Below, piece after piece: positions 1 to 10,607 of a stretch of 64,000 nt of DNA. The stretch spans positions 55,170,671-55,234,670 of the forward strand of contig NW_024609837.1 in the NCBI RefSeq assembly GCF_016920785.2, read 5' to 3'. Positions within the stretch are counted from its first letter, which is position 1. Each line of letters begins with the position of its first letter. The stretch comes from Ixodes scapularis. Lineage: Eukaryota > Arthropoda > Arachnida > Ixodida > Ixodidae. The translations under genes and the position numbers were made by a program. The notes beneath the pieces were generated by a model that was given only the letters and a program-made list of their open reading frames with translations, ran no database searches and was not told the DNA's origin.

Positions 1-233
1 GAACTAAACTGGCAGTTGAAATTCACCTCTTACTCGAACTTACAACGAGAAGCATTACTTGTCTACGCTGTGCGCGTCTACAAGTGTCAGTAGAAGCGGA
101 AGATCTCGCCTTGCGGTTTCAATTTATACGTAGAAATTATGCCAAACCAATTTAATATATTGGTTACCGGTTATTTTTTAATGGCTCCAGTTTGTGCCAA
201 GTGAAGATACTGGTTTTGCTCCAGTTACAACTA

Positions 234-2069
234 CCGTATATTGCCGCGTATAAGACGACCTTTTTTTCCAGAAATGGGTGGCTCAAATTAGGGGGTTCGA
301 CATATACGCGGATTCTATCGTCCTATATGCGGGTTTACACGCATTCTGAGCCGAATGAAGGGTTCTACGGACTTTTTCCTACATAAAGACATAGTTTCGT
401 ATTCATAGTCAAATTCAATGTCAGGGTGACTTTATTTCGAAACTTAAAACATATTTTTAAATCTAGTGATATATTTAAACAACAGAGAAATATTATACTG
501 GCACGAAAAAGCGCTCATCACTGCCCGAGAAACTCAGTCGGAACTTCGTAGGGAAAATGTGCGATTTTGTCCCTAGGCACGCCGAAAAGAAAATGCGCGC
601 ACCATTGTCGCCACCGTTTCTTTCTTCGCTCGTTCAGAAGACTGCGTCGGACGAAAATGCCACCGCAAGCTCGCCGCCAGTACAGCGCGTTGTTCAAACA
701 AAAAGTCATCCTCTTCGCCAAAGCGGAAAACATTGTAGCAGCTGGGCGGAACTTCGGCGTCTCTGAAAAGTGTGTTAGAGGATGGGGACGGAAACGCGAT
801 CAAATCTTCGCATGCGCGGGTACGCGACGCTCCTTTCATGGGCCCAAGCAGGAACAGTTTCCTGCCGTCGAAGAGGCCGTTCGAAAGTGGGTTGTTGACC
901 AACGAAGCAAAAGCCTCAGTGTTTCGTATGAAGATATTGAGTGCAAGGCACGTGCAGTTGCTACGGAACTGAACATTGCGCGCACCGAGTTTAAGATATC
1001 GAAGAAGTGGGTGACCAACTTCATGAAGCACAACGGGCTAAGCCTGAGGAGGCGAACGACTGTGTGTCAGAAGCTGCCGGATGCCTACGAGGAAAAGCTG
1101 CAGGAGTTCCGTCGCTACGTTGATGACCTCCGAACGCGGAACAGCTTCATGCTCGGCCAGATCGGCAACGCCGATCAGACGCCGGTTTGGTTTGACATGC
1201 CGAGCAGATGAACCGTCGCCGAAAAGGGTTGTCGCCAGGTGAATTTGCTAACGACGGGGAACGAACACAATCGCTTTACCGCGATGTTGTGCTGCACGGC
1301 CGATGGCCACAAGCTGCCCCCGTACCTGGTGTTTAAGCGGAAAACGATGACGAAAAACGAACAGTTTCCGCCGAAGGTGATAGTTCGCGTCAACGAGAAA
1401 GGTTTTTTCAATGAGGAGACCGTCTTGGAGTCGTTTCGGCTCGTCTGGTGTAGGCGTCCGGGTGCCCTCTTAAAGCCCCGGAGCATGCTCGTCCTGGATT
1501 CTCTCCGTGGATACATTACGGATCGTGTCGAGAAGTCAAGAAGATCGCCAACAAAGGATGCGACCTGGTCATCATCCTGGGGGAGTTGACATCCGTCGTT
1601 CAACCCCTTGACGTGGTTCTTAACAAGCCCTTCAAGGACCGCGTCGGGGCCTTCTACAACGAGTGGATGGCCCAGGAGGACAACCCCAAGACGCCGACAG
1701 GTCGTGTGAAGCGTGCCTCGTTGAGCACTGTGGCCCAGTGGGTGAACGATGCCTGGTACGGGCTGCCTGCAGACATGGTTCGTACAGCGTTCTCCAAGTG
1801 CGGGATTTCAACGCCGCTTCCCCCGTCCGGCCCCTCTGACCCACAAGGCAACGACAGCAGTGACTGCGTCATCGTCACGAGCGACGTCGAGTGAGGCACG
1901 AGCTCATAGGGAGACCTCATCTACCTCTATGTGAATAAATGTGATATTCATTTGGCATAACTTGCATCTTTAAAAAAAACAAAAATTAAATATTTTTTTT
2001 GGTTGGCGACTGTCCAACATTAGGGGGGTTGACTTGTATTCGGGTCGTCTTATACGCGGCAATATACGG
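234..2069 (+). mobile_element. pogo/Tigger-type DNA transposon, full length
   Basis: Seen: a terminal inverted repeat of 27 bases, beginning CCGTATATTGCCGCG, stands at 234-260 and again, inverted, at about 2043-2069. Each end is flanked by TA (232-233 and 2070-2071), the target duplicated by the Tc1/mariner/pogo superfamily. The 1836-bp body holds one transposase gene on the + strand, broken by a stop and a frameshift. A second motif (TTAGGGGGTT-GAC) lies just inside both ends as a subterminal repeat. The matching ends and light damage suggest a fairly recent insertion. Confidence 0.93.
657..1894 (+). pseudogene. Tigger/pogo transposase (HTH + CENP-B-type + DDE_1), broken
   Basis: The intact protein would bind the element's ends and cut and paste it. 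The ATG at 657 opens with a CENP-B/psq-type helix-turn-helix (ALFKQKVILFAKAEN, then GVSEKCVRGWGRKRD) and a second DNA-binding half ending KKWVTNFMKHNGLSLRRR. The DDE domain follows: first Asp in NADQTPVWFDMP (about 1170), second in LVLDSLRGY (about 1495), third in TSVVQPLDVVLN (about 1590). Two lesions are visible. One is an in-frame TGA at 1209-1211, with the same frame resuming at once in VAEKGCRQ. The other is a single-base loss near 1535 that shifts the reading frame; the shifted frame then runs to the stop at 1892-1894. An upstream in-frame ATG at 567 is possible, but 657 starts at the usual basic N terminus. Inactive as it stands. Confidence 0.9.
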
Positions 2070-2071
2070 TA

Positions 2072-2716
2072 CCAAAACAGTTGTCCCTAAACGGTTTTTG
2101 CTTTGGATTACGGTTTGAGTCCCCAGGTTATTTATGTTCTGTGATTGCCACAAATTAGAAATGAATATCAAACAGTTATATTCTGGGTCTACGAGGAAAC
2201 TTGAGCTTCTTCTGGAAGTGAATATGCATTGGTGCAGTTGCATCCATGAACTCCTGTTTGTTTGACTCGCTGATAGATTCTTTAGCAGGCGAAACAACTA
2301 ACCAGGCCTGTTCTTGAAACAAAACATCGATAACTTTGTGTTTCTCCCTGTCAGTGTTGTTTCCTGTTTTCTGTAAGCTCTATTTGGAACCTTGTAATGG
2401 TGGTTGCACATATGTTAAGAGATTGCAAATGTTGGGGCACGTTCGTGCAAGTGTTCACTTTAGCCATGACCAGACCCGAGATGTGGCCTTTCCCTTGTCT
2501 TCGAGCTCATCCTTGAAACTTCTGTTTGTCGGCCTAGCCCCGTCACATTGTCTCATGCCCCAGCTTGTGGTGTAATCACATTCTTAGTAAACTTAAGGCA
2601 ATTACCATATTCATGGAATATTTGCTATATTTATATTTAGAAAATAAATTGTTCTTGAGTTCCTGGGAAACTCTGGGTTTGGGTGGACATATAATGACAC
2701 AATAGGCCGTATGGTA
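2072..2716. other. no recognised gene
   Basis: Between the Tigger element and the next repeat I see no coding pattern, only scattered short frames and AT-rich sequence. It may contain upstream non-coding parts of the gene whose exons begin at 4056, but nothing supports that. Confidence 0.5.
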
Positions 2717-2870
2717 CAGTAAACTTTCATTAGTTCGACCTCGATTAATTTGACTTATCGTTTAATTCAATCGTGTTCAAAAGTCCCGGCGAGTGCCCAT
2801 ACATTTCTATGGGAGGAAAAGTTTGATAGTTCGAACTCTGGAAGACTCCGCATCGGATAATTTGTCCCGA
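2717..2870 (+). repeat. end of a Tigger-like MITE (CAGTAAACTTTC... end)
   Basis: Starts TA|CAGTAAACTTTCATTAGTTCGAC, close to the CAGTAAWCCCTCGTTAA end of the element at 33953-34673. It continues into the familiar tail with CCCATACATTTCTATGGGAG. No matching inverted end was found downstream, so its right border is unknown and may extend toward 3500. Confidence 0.5.
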
Positions 2871-3595
2871 GTGAATGTGCGCGGGCTCACATTGCACGGC
2901 ACCACGGCAGAAAAATCACCAACGTAGGGCGAAACACGGGCCCTTTGCTGCTAAGCCGAACGTGCGCAAGTATGTGTCTGCTCCTCTGCATCGTTGAGAT
3001 GGACCGTAGCGAATGACACGAGCCAGCGTAACCAATCTGGCGTGGAGTAGCGTGGAGAACATATCATGTGGTCGGGCACGGAGAGAGCACACTCTCTCAA
3101 AGCGCTGTCTGTGGCATTGTGTGCAGTCCATCAACTCTAAGGTAAAGGAGCATGTGTGACTGACTTCAACCCGAACAACTATTTTTGGCTATGACCGAGA
3201 GCTTGAAGGACTTTACGCTGATTATCTCTGGGAGGGGGGAGAACAGTTGTCATTGTTCACCAAATCGCGTCAAGGGCCGTCCAACGTCCTTCCCCTCCTT
3301 CGTTTCCTGTGAACGTGGAGCAGAAACGCTTGGATAGCAGGCACTTGCCAACCCTATTTCTCGCAGTGGAAGATAACACAGAAAGGGTATGCATCATGCT
3401 TGAGAAAAATTAAGTGGAAACTTTCAAGGGGGCCGGAAAACTTCGAATGCAAAACCGCAAAGCATGGGTAGAGAATCGCACGGAGCGGGTCTTCACAGTC
3501 CAAGAGAGTGGTACATTCTAGCCGATAGGGGGCACGAGAGTCGCATCAGCATCAGCAACATGGCGGCGGCCTAGAAGCGTTTTTGGAAAGGTGTA
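2871..3595. other. no recognised gene; probably repeat-derived
   Basis: Contains an imperfect hairpin of CTCTCTCAAAG/GAGAGAG type near 3085 and no sustained reading frame. It may be the interior of the Tigger-like repeat that starts at 2717. Confidence 0.35.
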
Positions 3596-3597
3596 TA

Positions 3598-3947
3598 CCG
3601 TAATATCCCGAGAGATAGTCCACCTAACATAGAGAGAAAATTGTATGAAAATAAAGAGTGGGCTAACTTTCGGTTTGTAACCGAGAAAAGTCTTAAAGAA
3701 TGATATTTTAAGATCATGTGTCCCTGCCAAAGTTGTTATCGCAGCGGGACAAGAAAGCAAAAATGACTACTAACCAACCCGCCATAGCGAACTAGGTGCA
3801 TTTATGCCGAGGTCTTCATTGATACCAACACTACACTACGATTGCTAGGAGTGGGCTATCTTTTGGTGCTTAAACGGAAATAGCAAATCAAGTTGAGAAT
3901 GGGGTGGGTTGCCTTTTGGGGGTGGGGCATCTCTCGGGATTTTACGG
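3598..3947. mobile_element. TA-flanked MITE, family A, copy 1
   Basis: Inverted ends CCGTAATATCCCGAGAGAT (3598) and ATCTCTCGGGATTTTACGG (ending 3947) are flanked by TA on both sides (3596-3597, 3948-3949). The interior has GAGTGGGCTAACTTTCG and GAGTGGGCTATCTTTTGG, which recur in the copy at 13411-13778. Non-coding, 350 bp; TA target and ends fit a Tc1/mariner-type MITE. Confidence 0.85.
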
Positions 3948-4055
3948 TAGGTTGGCCGAGGCAAGTGTGGGCGCAACATCGCATTCATCTTTCGCCAATT
4001 TTCGTTCTATGACAATGTGCGTGAGTTCGCCCTAAGCCCTTGCATTTGATCCCAG

Positions 4056-4292
4056 TGTCCCCATTTCCGTGGCTACGTCTGAGGCTGCGTCGACAGCCTC
4101 CTTGGAGGCTACGGCCGAAGCAGAGGCGAAGATGTGTACCAAGCGCTCGCGAATGTCGTTGGCGGCCAAGCTGCGCTGGGAGCAGCGTCGAGCGAAAATG
4201 AACTTCGCAGCGACTTCGGCCGATCGTAGGCAAGAGGCGCCGACGGCCGCACGACAGGAAATGTGCTGCGCCGTCGAGATTAGCGTAGCAAG
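4056..4292 (+). CDS. ARL14EP-like gene, candidate internal exon 1
   Basis: A reading frame of 78 complete codons lies between a good acceptor (TTGCATTTGATCCCAG|T at 4055/4056) and a donor (GCAAG|GTGATC at 4292/4293). It starts with 1 nt finishing a codon and leaves 2 nt at the end. This is the same phase as the other four candidate exons and as the entry to the ARL14EP terminal exon at 28107. The product is Ala/Glu-rich (SEAASTASLEATAEAEAK) and then basic, with the core motif SLAAKLRWEQRRAKMN. I do not recognise this part as a known domain. Reading through the donor gives an immediate TGA. Assignment to the ARL14EP gene is inferred from strand, phase and motif similarity. Transcript data would settle it. 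Confidence 0.6.
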
Positions 4293-4890
4293 GTGATCAA
4301 ATGTCATCGCCCTTCATCTTTTCCTATTTGTTTATTTTACCCTCGGGGCCAGGGGCATTATTGGCAACGAGATGCTTCGGTGCCCGCCGCCTCGCACCCA
4401 AATGATAGAAACAGCACAAATAAACGCAAGGACACGGAGAAGAAAGACTCGCAACATTCGTCTTCTTTTGCTTCTACGTGTATGTACGTAAAAGAAAGAA
4501 GCAGAAACGCAGGCAGGACATCATTTTACTGAGCAACTCATCACTTGTACCATTGTCCCTTGCACGAATTGGTTCATTCCTTGGATGAACTTCCTGTTGA
4601 AAATCGCAATGGACTTTGTACTTAGGCTGTTTCTATTATTTGTAGTCTGTACCAATGTGCCCAACTACAAACATTGCTTCACTAAGTAATTGTACAGATT
4701 GGATAGGTTAGTTTGCATTTCTGATCAATAACTGTTGAATTCATGGAAAGAGGTGCAGGACTAGGAAATGACGTTGCAGAAGGACCAGGACACGGAGGGG
4801 AGACAGACTAAGGGGGGTGCCGACTCGCAGCTCAAATATGTTCTACTTACTAGAAAAGAGTCAAAGTACAGGCTAGCTGGTGGAAGTCAA
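4293..4890 (+). other. intron sequence, no feature
   Basis: First part of the 2843-bp intron after exon 1. I see no repeat or gene; a run of AG-rich sequence lies at 4430-4500. Confidence 0.45.
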
Positions 4891-5339
4891 CCATTTCGTC
4901 GTTTACCCTGAGACTGGTTTTTTTTTTGAAGAGCAGAAGTAACAGAAAAAACAGACAGGTCTCAAACTCAGCTACAAGTTTATTTCAACAACCTCCTCTT
5001 ATATAGTTTGTTCTCGTCGTCATCAACCAATCACATACGACTTGTCCTCTGCACCGTGACTTTACATGTTCCACTCTATCACAAAAGAAGCGGACACTCC
5101 CAACATTTCCTTTTCACTTGGAAACGTTGGGAGTGTCCGCTTCTTTTGTGATAGAGCGGAACATGTAAAGTCACGGTGCAGAGGATAAGTCGTATGTGAT
5201 TGGTTGATGACGACGAGAACGAACTATATAAGAGGAGGTTGTTGAAATAAACTTGTAGCTGAGTTTGAGACCTGTCTGTTTCTTCTGTTACTTCTGCTCT
5301 TCAAGAAAAAACCCAGTCTCAGGGTAAACGACGAAATGG
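4891..5339. repeat. near-perfect 220-bp inverted repeat carrying LTR-like sequence
   Basis: Arms 4891-5110 and 5120-5339 are equal in length and nearly identical in opposite orientation, with a 9-base loop. Each arm, read outward from the centre, has TGTTGGGAGTGTCCGC-type sequence at its inner end (mutated to CGTTGGGAG in the right arm). It then has a TATA-like ACTATATAAGAGG (about 5223 in the right arm), an AATAAA signal (about 5246) and a pyrimidine-rich stretch. That order (TGT start, TATA box, poly(A) signal) resembles one LTR of a retrotransposon. The structure would then be two LTRs head to head, or a palindromic fold-back element. LTR identity is inferred; no gag or pol is next to it. 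Confidence 0.7.
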
Positions 5340-5859
5340 ATGTTCTACTTCTTCACTAGCGCTGCCACGGAACTAATTAACGCCGGCAAAACCTATGCAG
5401 GCGACACTGGTCATCTTGCCAAATCGTCCAGTTTCTTGTTAAACCTCAATCTTAACAAGGGTACAATGTTTTCCCGAGCTTTCTTGTACGGAAGTACAGC
5501 GATGCAGCTTCAGCAGCAGCATTGCGGCATCGGCACTTCCTTTATCTGCGTTGACACAGGACACTTCAGCACCAAAAGTGTTTGCTTAGCACCAGTATGT
5601 GTCCATCGTCTTCAAGTTGGAATGCAACGTATGATCACAAATGGTACTTTGCGAAGTGAACACATTGTGACATGAAACATTTTGTGCTGCATTGCCAAAC
5701 AATGCATGATGGCAGGTGGTGAGCGGAGGAATCTGCACAATGGGTCCTACTGGCTACATCACAAACGACAACAGTGCCATCGAAAGAAGTGCCCCCTGCA
5801 GTTCCTGCGTGCCGCCAATGCGGACAGAGAGTAGTATGCTTCTTCTGCAGGGCTTACGG

Positions 5860-5995
5860 TGACGTCATAATGATGCCGAGTTCTGATTGGCTTTGAATTT
5901 TAGGTTAGTGGGTAGACCTCGAAACAAGCTCCCTTCATGTCTACCCACTATCCTTCAATCGGAGTCAATTGGAGCTCTGCGTTCTGACGTCACCA
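5860..5995. repeat. small hairpin element flanked by GTGACGTCA / TGACGTCAC
   Basis: Outer half-sites GTGACGTCAT and CTGACGTCAC surround an inner inverted pair, AGTGGGTAGAC (about 5908) and GTCTACCCACT (about 5940). Looks like a short fold-back MITE within the intron. Confidence 0.45.
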
Positions 5996-6400
5996 CGGCC
6001 CCTGTAAAGCGAGCAGACAAACTTGCGCTGCGCATGGGGAGGAGTGGTGAAATGTAGACAATGGAAACAAATGGCAGATGATGATGCAGGAGAAAATGGA
6101 ATGAACTAAAGATTTAATGGGGGCGAACTTGTGCCAGAAACGAAAAAGATCATGCGTTGAGAAAGCAGCAGTGAGCGTCGGCAGCGGCGAGTGACGGTTC
6201 ATCGGTGTAACAGCTGGCTATCGCAAGAGAGAATCGGTGAATGAATCGACAATATGCCGCTGGGCTCTTTATGCACTATGCTCGTCATCTGGAATATTCC
6301 ACCTAGAATGTTCAGGAAAGAGTTGGGGCGAGGCTGACTAGACAAGGTCATTGTGGCCTCCTTATCGTTTACGCTCAGGGTAAGAGTGTATGCAGATCTT

Positions 6401-6613
6401 CTAGATGGAGAAGCGTTCAATCATGCACGCGGCAATATGTACGGTGCGCCCCAAACTTAACGCCGCCACGAGATGGTCCGATTTCTTCGCTTTTTGAGCT
6501 ATTCCTGAACCTAGCTGTCCAACTACCTCGTGGAAATTTGCGTCCCCAATGAAAATCCAGCCAGGGGAAGGTATTCCAGTAGCTGCAGCGACCAATTTGT
6601 CTTTGGGTAGCAT
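6401..6613 (-). other. unidentified small reading frame, possible SGNH-type fragment
   Basis: A 70-codon frame on the - strand contains GWIFIGDANFHEVVGQLG. The GDxN block resembles the first block of SGNH hydrolase-like domains found in some arthropod retroelement proteins. It has no clear splice sites and lies inside the intron of the + strand gene, so a degenerate mobile-element fragment is the likeliest reading. The match is short and weak. Confidence 0.25.
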
Positions 6614-7135
6614 GCAATAGATGAAGATTTGCGTAACCGAGTGGCGGCGTTAGGTTTGAGAGGCACTGTACATGCTAGTTGAGGAGCAGTGGGAGCACAA
6701 TATGCAGCAGTTAAACCAACTACTGGAACAAAATATGGTAGTTACAGAACAGAAACAAAATATTAAATGATTAAACAATAGCAAATAAGATTAAAATAAA
6801 ATATAGGGCGAGTGCCCACCCATAATTTTTTAAGCTGCTCTCATCGAGCCTTCTTTGCGCTGGCGCTCTCGCAACAAGCTTTACCGCTTTACAGCGGTGC
6901 ATGCGCATAGTTTCACCACTTTGCGCCGGATTTTTTGGAAAATAGCCGACGCGAAGCAGCATTTCGGTTAGCTTGGTGGGCTCGCGAGTCTGCCGAGGTG
7001 GACGTGCTCGGCACGCCCCTTCGCTTATTTTTGACATGTTTCAAAAGTAGGGGTGTGTACTTAATGGGACGTGGGTGCCTGCTCTGTATTTTAAGTCACA
7101 ACCAATTGAATGAGAGAAGAACTTTCCTCTTGCAG
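6614..7135 (+). other. intron sequence before exon 2
   Basis: AT-rich to about 6810, then more GC-rich, ending in the pyrimidine tract CTTTCCTCTTGCAG that serves as the acceptor of the next exon. No other feature seen. Confidence 0.45.
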
Positions 7136-7351
7136 TCAGAGGCCCAAGGCAGTTGGAGGTCATTCGAGGTCGTTGGGTGCGTGCAAGCTCCCCGCCAAGC
7201 TCCGCCTCAAACGGAGTAACTCTGCGGACTGTGCCATGCCTGCCAAGCTGCGCCTGAAGCAGGAGCGACTGCTCCAGCAGCTGGATGGACACGGTGGAGA
7301 TGCCACAACGGCAAACGTCGCCCAAGTGGGCGACAGCTCTGCAAGTTTACC
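7136..7351 (+). CDS. ARL14EP-like gene, candidate internal exon 2
   Basis: A strong acceptor (ACTTTCCTCTTGCAG|T) and donor (TTACC|GTAAGC) bound 216 bp with one open frame in the shared phase (1 nt in, 2 nt out). The peptide contains an internal near-repeat: KLPAKLRLKRSN followed 14 residues later by MPAKLRLKQERLLQQ. This PAKLRLK motif is close to AAKLRWEQRR in the exon at 4056. The second half (DATTANVAQVGDSSASL) is unlike anything I know. Reading through the donor meets TAA at once. The exon is much more GC-rich than its surroundings. The splice-site quality and the shared phase make it the best supported of the upstream exons. Confidence 0.68.
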
Positions 7352-7599
7352 GTAAGCAATCGTTTGTATGGATCTCCGTTTTCGGCTCAAGGACTCTAGT
7401 AAAACACTTTGACCCGACTTGGAAAACTTAGAAAGCGAGAAACATTAGCTTGCGTCGGCATAGATAGTTGCGAACAAGTTCGCCCCTTCGCTTCTGCTGT
7501 GTCGTCGCCCTCAGATGCGCAAAATTGTGTATATCCAGGTGAGGGCTGCACTTTTTCATGGTTTGGGGTCAAATAAAAAATATTGGGTAAGTCATTTAA

Positions 7600-8275
7600 C
7601 CCTTTGCGGTCATGTGTCGGACCAGGCCCGATATCGGAGAAACGCGCTTCTGGTCAGGTGTCGGGCGTCGCCTGACACATGTTTCCGTGTCCTTTTAAAC
7701 ATGCTCCTTTGCTCTTTTTGCTAGATAGGTGGCGCCACCACTTGGAAAACACTTCAATCACATCACTCTTGAAAGGGTTCGAGTTTCTTCTCATAGAGGG
7801 GCAGGACTAGTCATAAAGAAAAAAACAAAAGACATGTTTCATGTCGTATGTCTTTTTTTTTTGCGCAACAGAGGAGCGCACAAGTTTCAACTTCGCTGGC
7901 ACGATGGTTACAGCCACGTTACAGCCACGCTCGTTTTGTGTAACTCTGCATGATATAATTGAAAGTGACGACGATTTCAGTGAAGAGGACGGCTATATCC
8001 CTCCATCAGATGGAGAGGCGACCTCTGTGACTTGAGTGAAAGTAGTGATGAATATGAAAACACTGCGCGAGACAGCGGCCGCGGAGCCGCTTCGCCACAA
8101 ACATTGTCCCGGAGTGTGTACAGAAACAATCTCCCGGACTTTCCTGTTCTTACATTCAGTGTGAGACGTTGCCTTTGTACGCCGAAATAATTTTACTTTT
8201 CCGGGGCCCATGCATACAATATAGGTCCTGACCGGAATGACCATTAAGTTGGTCAGAGTATCTGACCGCAAAGGG
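7600..8275 (+). mobile_element. non-autonomous piggyBac derivative
   Basis: Ends CCCTTTGCGGTCA (7600) and TGACCGCAAAGGG (ending 8275) are exact inverted repeats. The left flank is TTAA (7596-7599) and the right flank TTGA (8276-8279), a once-mutated TTAA, the target duplicated by piggyBac. Length is 676 bp. Subterminal GTGTCGG/CCTGACAC repeats lie at 7610-7682. It keeps a piece of the transposase N terminus (next entry), so it looks like an internal-deletion derivative. Confidence 0.85.
7945..8160 (+). pseudogene. piggyBac transposase N-terminal remnant
   Basis: Within the TIRs, an acidic stretch HDIIESDDDFSEEDGYIPPSDGEA is encoded from about 7948. After a one-base frame change near 8030 it continues as DLSESSDEYENTARDSGRG. 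Asp/Glu/Ser-rich N termini of this kind precede the DDE domain of piggyBac transposases. The catalytic domain is absent. Confidence 0.6.
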
Positions 8276-8342
8276 TTGAAAAACGTTCAGCCTTTCCACT
8301 CTCGTGAAGAATGAAGACCAGCGAGCTGTACTCGATACACTA

Positions 8343-8599
8343 TGTGCTTGTTCTTCGTCATCGTTTGTTTTTCGTGCTGTTTCCTACAATGAATTCCCAC
8401 CAACGGCCCAAGTATTCATTATTCTATTATAGCTGGAGCCTGGAAAGGTTGGCGCCATCTACGAGCGACGGCGGAAACCATACTGGTTGTGTGCTTGCCG
8501 CCGTCGCTTATAGATGGCGGTAGCTGTCCAGGTAGGTTTGTGTCGACGTACCGGACACGATCCTGGGGAACCTAGCCCTAAACAGCTCCGCTGTAAAAA
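8343..8599. repeat. left arm of a 2.9-kb inverted repeat
   Basis: Contains GTGCTGTTTCCTAC, GGAAAGGTTGGCGCCATCTACGAGCGACGG and CAGCTCCGCTGTAAAAA, in that order. The same blocks appear in reverse order and orientation at 10964-11223. The two arms enclose a Tigger fragment and a TTAA MITE. Confidence 0.75.
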
Positions 8600-8658
8600 T
8601 GAATGTACTAATACTTGCGGCAAGTTACATGCATCTAAAACTGCTTTATTCCTGTCCT

Positions 8659-9265
8659 CTAACAATCTTTGCCTGCAGACTCCTTGGGGCTCAAGTCTGC
8701 CTTTTCGGGGATGTTCGCCCACGCGAGGTGGTCCTCAGTTTTGTCGAGACTGCTGGAGGTGCTAGTAAATTGAAGCTCCTGGCGACAATGTCGAGGAATA
8801 GCGAGTTCCACACGGCCGACGTTCTGCTCCATTTGTGCAAACAGGCCCCCTTTTTTTTGCCTCTTGGCCTCTACCCTGCAGTTTTTCGGAAAGTCAAACC
8901 AGACCAGGGTTTGATCGGTGTTCTCGATTTGCGACACGAAGTAGCCGTGCTGCTTGCACAACTCAATCACATAAAGCTCAATAGCTTCTCCTCATACTCG
9001 TATGTCTCTGGCAGATTGTCGTCATTCGCCAGAGGGAGAGGCTCTTTCACTTCGTAAATCTTTGAATCCATCCAAGACTCGCCTAGAATTCTCCGGCGGG
9101 CATGTCCATCGCACGCGGCAACGCCTGCACCTTCGTCCTGAACACGTCTGTTGATAGAGCATAACCGTTGTTGCAAACTTTCACGATGTAGCCGAAAAGC
9201 TTGTTTTCCAACTCCGGAAACTTGCAAGGCACAGAATGCATGCTTCGTCTGCTCGTGCTAGCCAA
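8659..9265 (-). pseudogene. Tigger/pogo transposase fragment, degenerate
   Basis: On the - strand, from about 9265 to 8850 in several frames, pieces align with the pogo transposase at 657-1894. KFPELENKLFGYIVKV is a CENP-B-type segment. DNLPETYEYEEKLLSF matches KLPDAYEEKLQEF. VSQIENTDQTLVWFDFP matches LGQIGNADQTPVWFDMP and carries the first catalytic Asp. The reading frame is broken several times and the later DDE part is not recognisable. A different, older subfamily than the element at 234-2069. Confidence 0.75.
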
Positions 9266-9429
9266 TGCGTCCTTCTGGTCGCGCCTATGTCGCGCACACT
9301 TCTCACGGATGTCATTGTCTCGATAGGCTGCATGCTTGCCATGCTCTGGGGCATAGGCGACAACTTTCAGTGTGATCCCCTTGCATAGAACGGTTCAAGT
9401 ACTTGCCCATTGCTCTGTTGCGGGAACAA

Positions 9430-9785
9430 GCATGAAGAAATCGCAAAGGGAGGAGCAGCTGAGGCCAAACACCAGAACAAAACGTAGTGGACGAAGCCAA
9501 AACGAAGAAACACAAAACTGTCCAAAGGGCCAAACGAAACAGAAAAACACAAAACGATGTCCGTAAGGCAAGAAATCCCGCCGAAAGAAGGAAACTCAAA
9601 ACGGAGGTCCCTAGATGAGCAGGCGGGGTGCCACAAAAGGAAGTTTGTGAAGACGAGGCATCGAACAGAAAATGAAACAAAGCAAGCTCCAGGAAGGAAC
9701 CAAACGGCAGCAAATGTCAAAGTGAAGAGGACAAGAAGAAACGGAAATAAAGAGCAAGAGGCGGAAAGGGCGCCGCACCACGAAA
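9430..9785 (+). repeat. purine-rich low-complexity stretch
   Basis: About 350 bases with almost no T on the + strand, made of irregular AACGAAGAAAC / CCAAACGAAACAG blocks. It lies upstream of the Tigger fragment on that fragment's own strand. No coding interpretation is supported. Confidence 0.5.
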
Positions 9786-10607
9786 ATTTGTACAATTTAG
9801 TACGGGTGCCGCGCTTCGGGAAATAGGGGTGCCGCTCGTACACAAAAAATCTTTCTCGTATTTCTTTTTTTTGTGAATTATTGCGGTTGGCTTTTACACT
9901 CGATTATACGGTATTTCATGCCCCATTACTCTCTGGCTGCTCCCACTTTTGGAACCAAAGATAAAGCTCAACTACCTTTGAAGCATATGCCGATAGGGAA
10001 ATTTTTTGTTTCAAATTGATCCTGAATAGTGCGTGAATGCAATGAAGAGCTTTGCAGACATAAAACTGCTTAAACTACGGAAGCATGCAAATATTGAATG
10101 CAAATTTCTCGCACTCCAGCGGTGCTCGCTCCATGTAGCTTGAACTTGGCTAATGTGGCACTGCCACGAGGAATTTTGCTCCATGCTACTTTGAGGACTT
10201 TTCTGAACAAATTGAGACCACTCACTAGCCTGTCAAACCATCGACAGTGCATCCGCGGTCGTAATTGTGCTGTTTATGTCCAGGGAGAACTTTTTATCGT
10301 CTACTCGACAAGTTCAGGTTTCTAACCCTTGTAACTGGCTCGCCATCCTGCTCTGTATATATCCACCGCACAGACCTCCATGCATCGGCATATGCTGGGA
10401 AACAAGTGAACTGCCGTGGAGCATTTGAAACTGGTGGTGCAGGCAGCACTGAGGAATGGTATAGGACACTTTGTATTCCTCATGCTGTGCCATATCAGTA
10501 ATGTTCATGATAACTGAATCGTCTGTCACCATCTTCGTCGCTGTCACACACAAGATAAGTGATTTTATCGGAGGAGAAAGAACTCTTTTGGGTCGTGTTA
10601 TTGTTAA
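9786..10607 (+). other. intron sequence, no recognised gene
   Basis: Within intron 2 and inside the large inverted repeat. Short frames on both strands have no recognisable motif; a - strand run near 10490-10550 may be the eroded C terminus of another transposase. Confidence 0.35.

Noticed and set aside
9367..9843. Long hydrophobic - strand frame
   Set aside because: It is the complement of a purine-rich low-complexity stretch (runs of Phe/Leu/Ser) and not a membrane protein.
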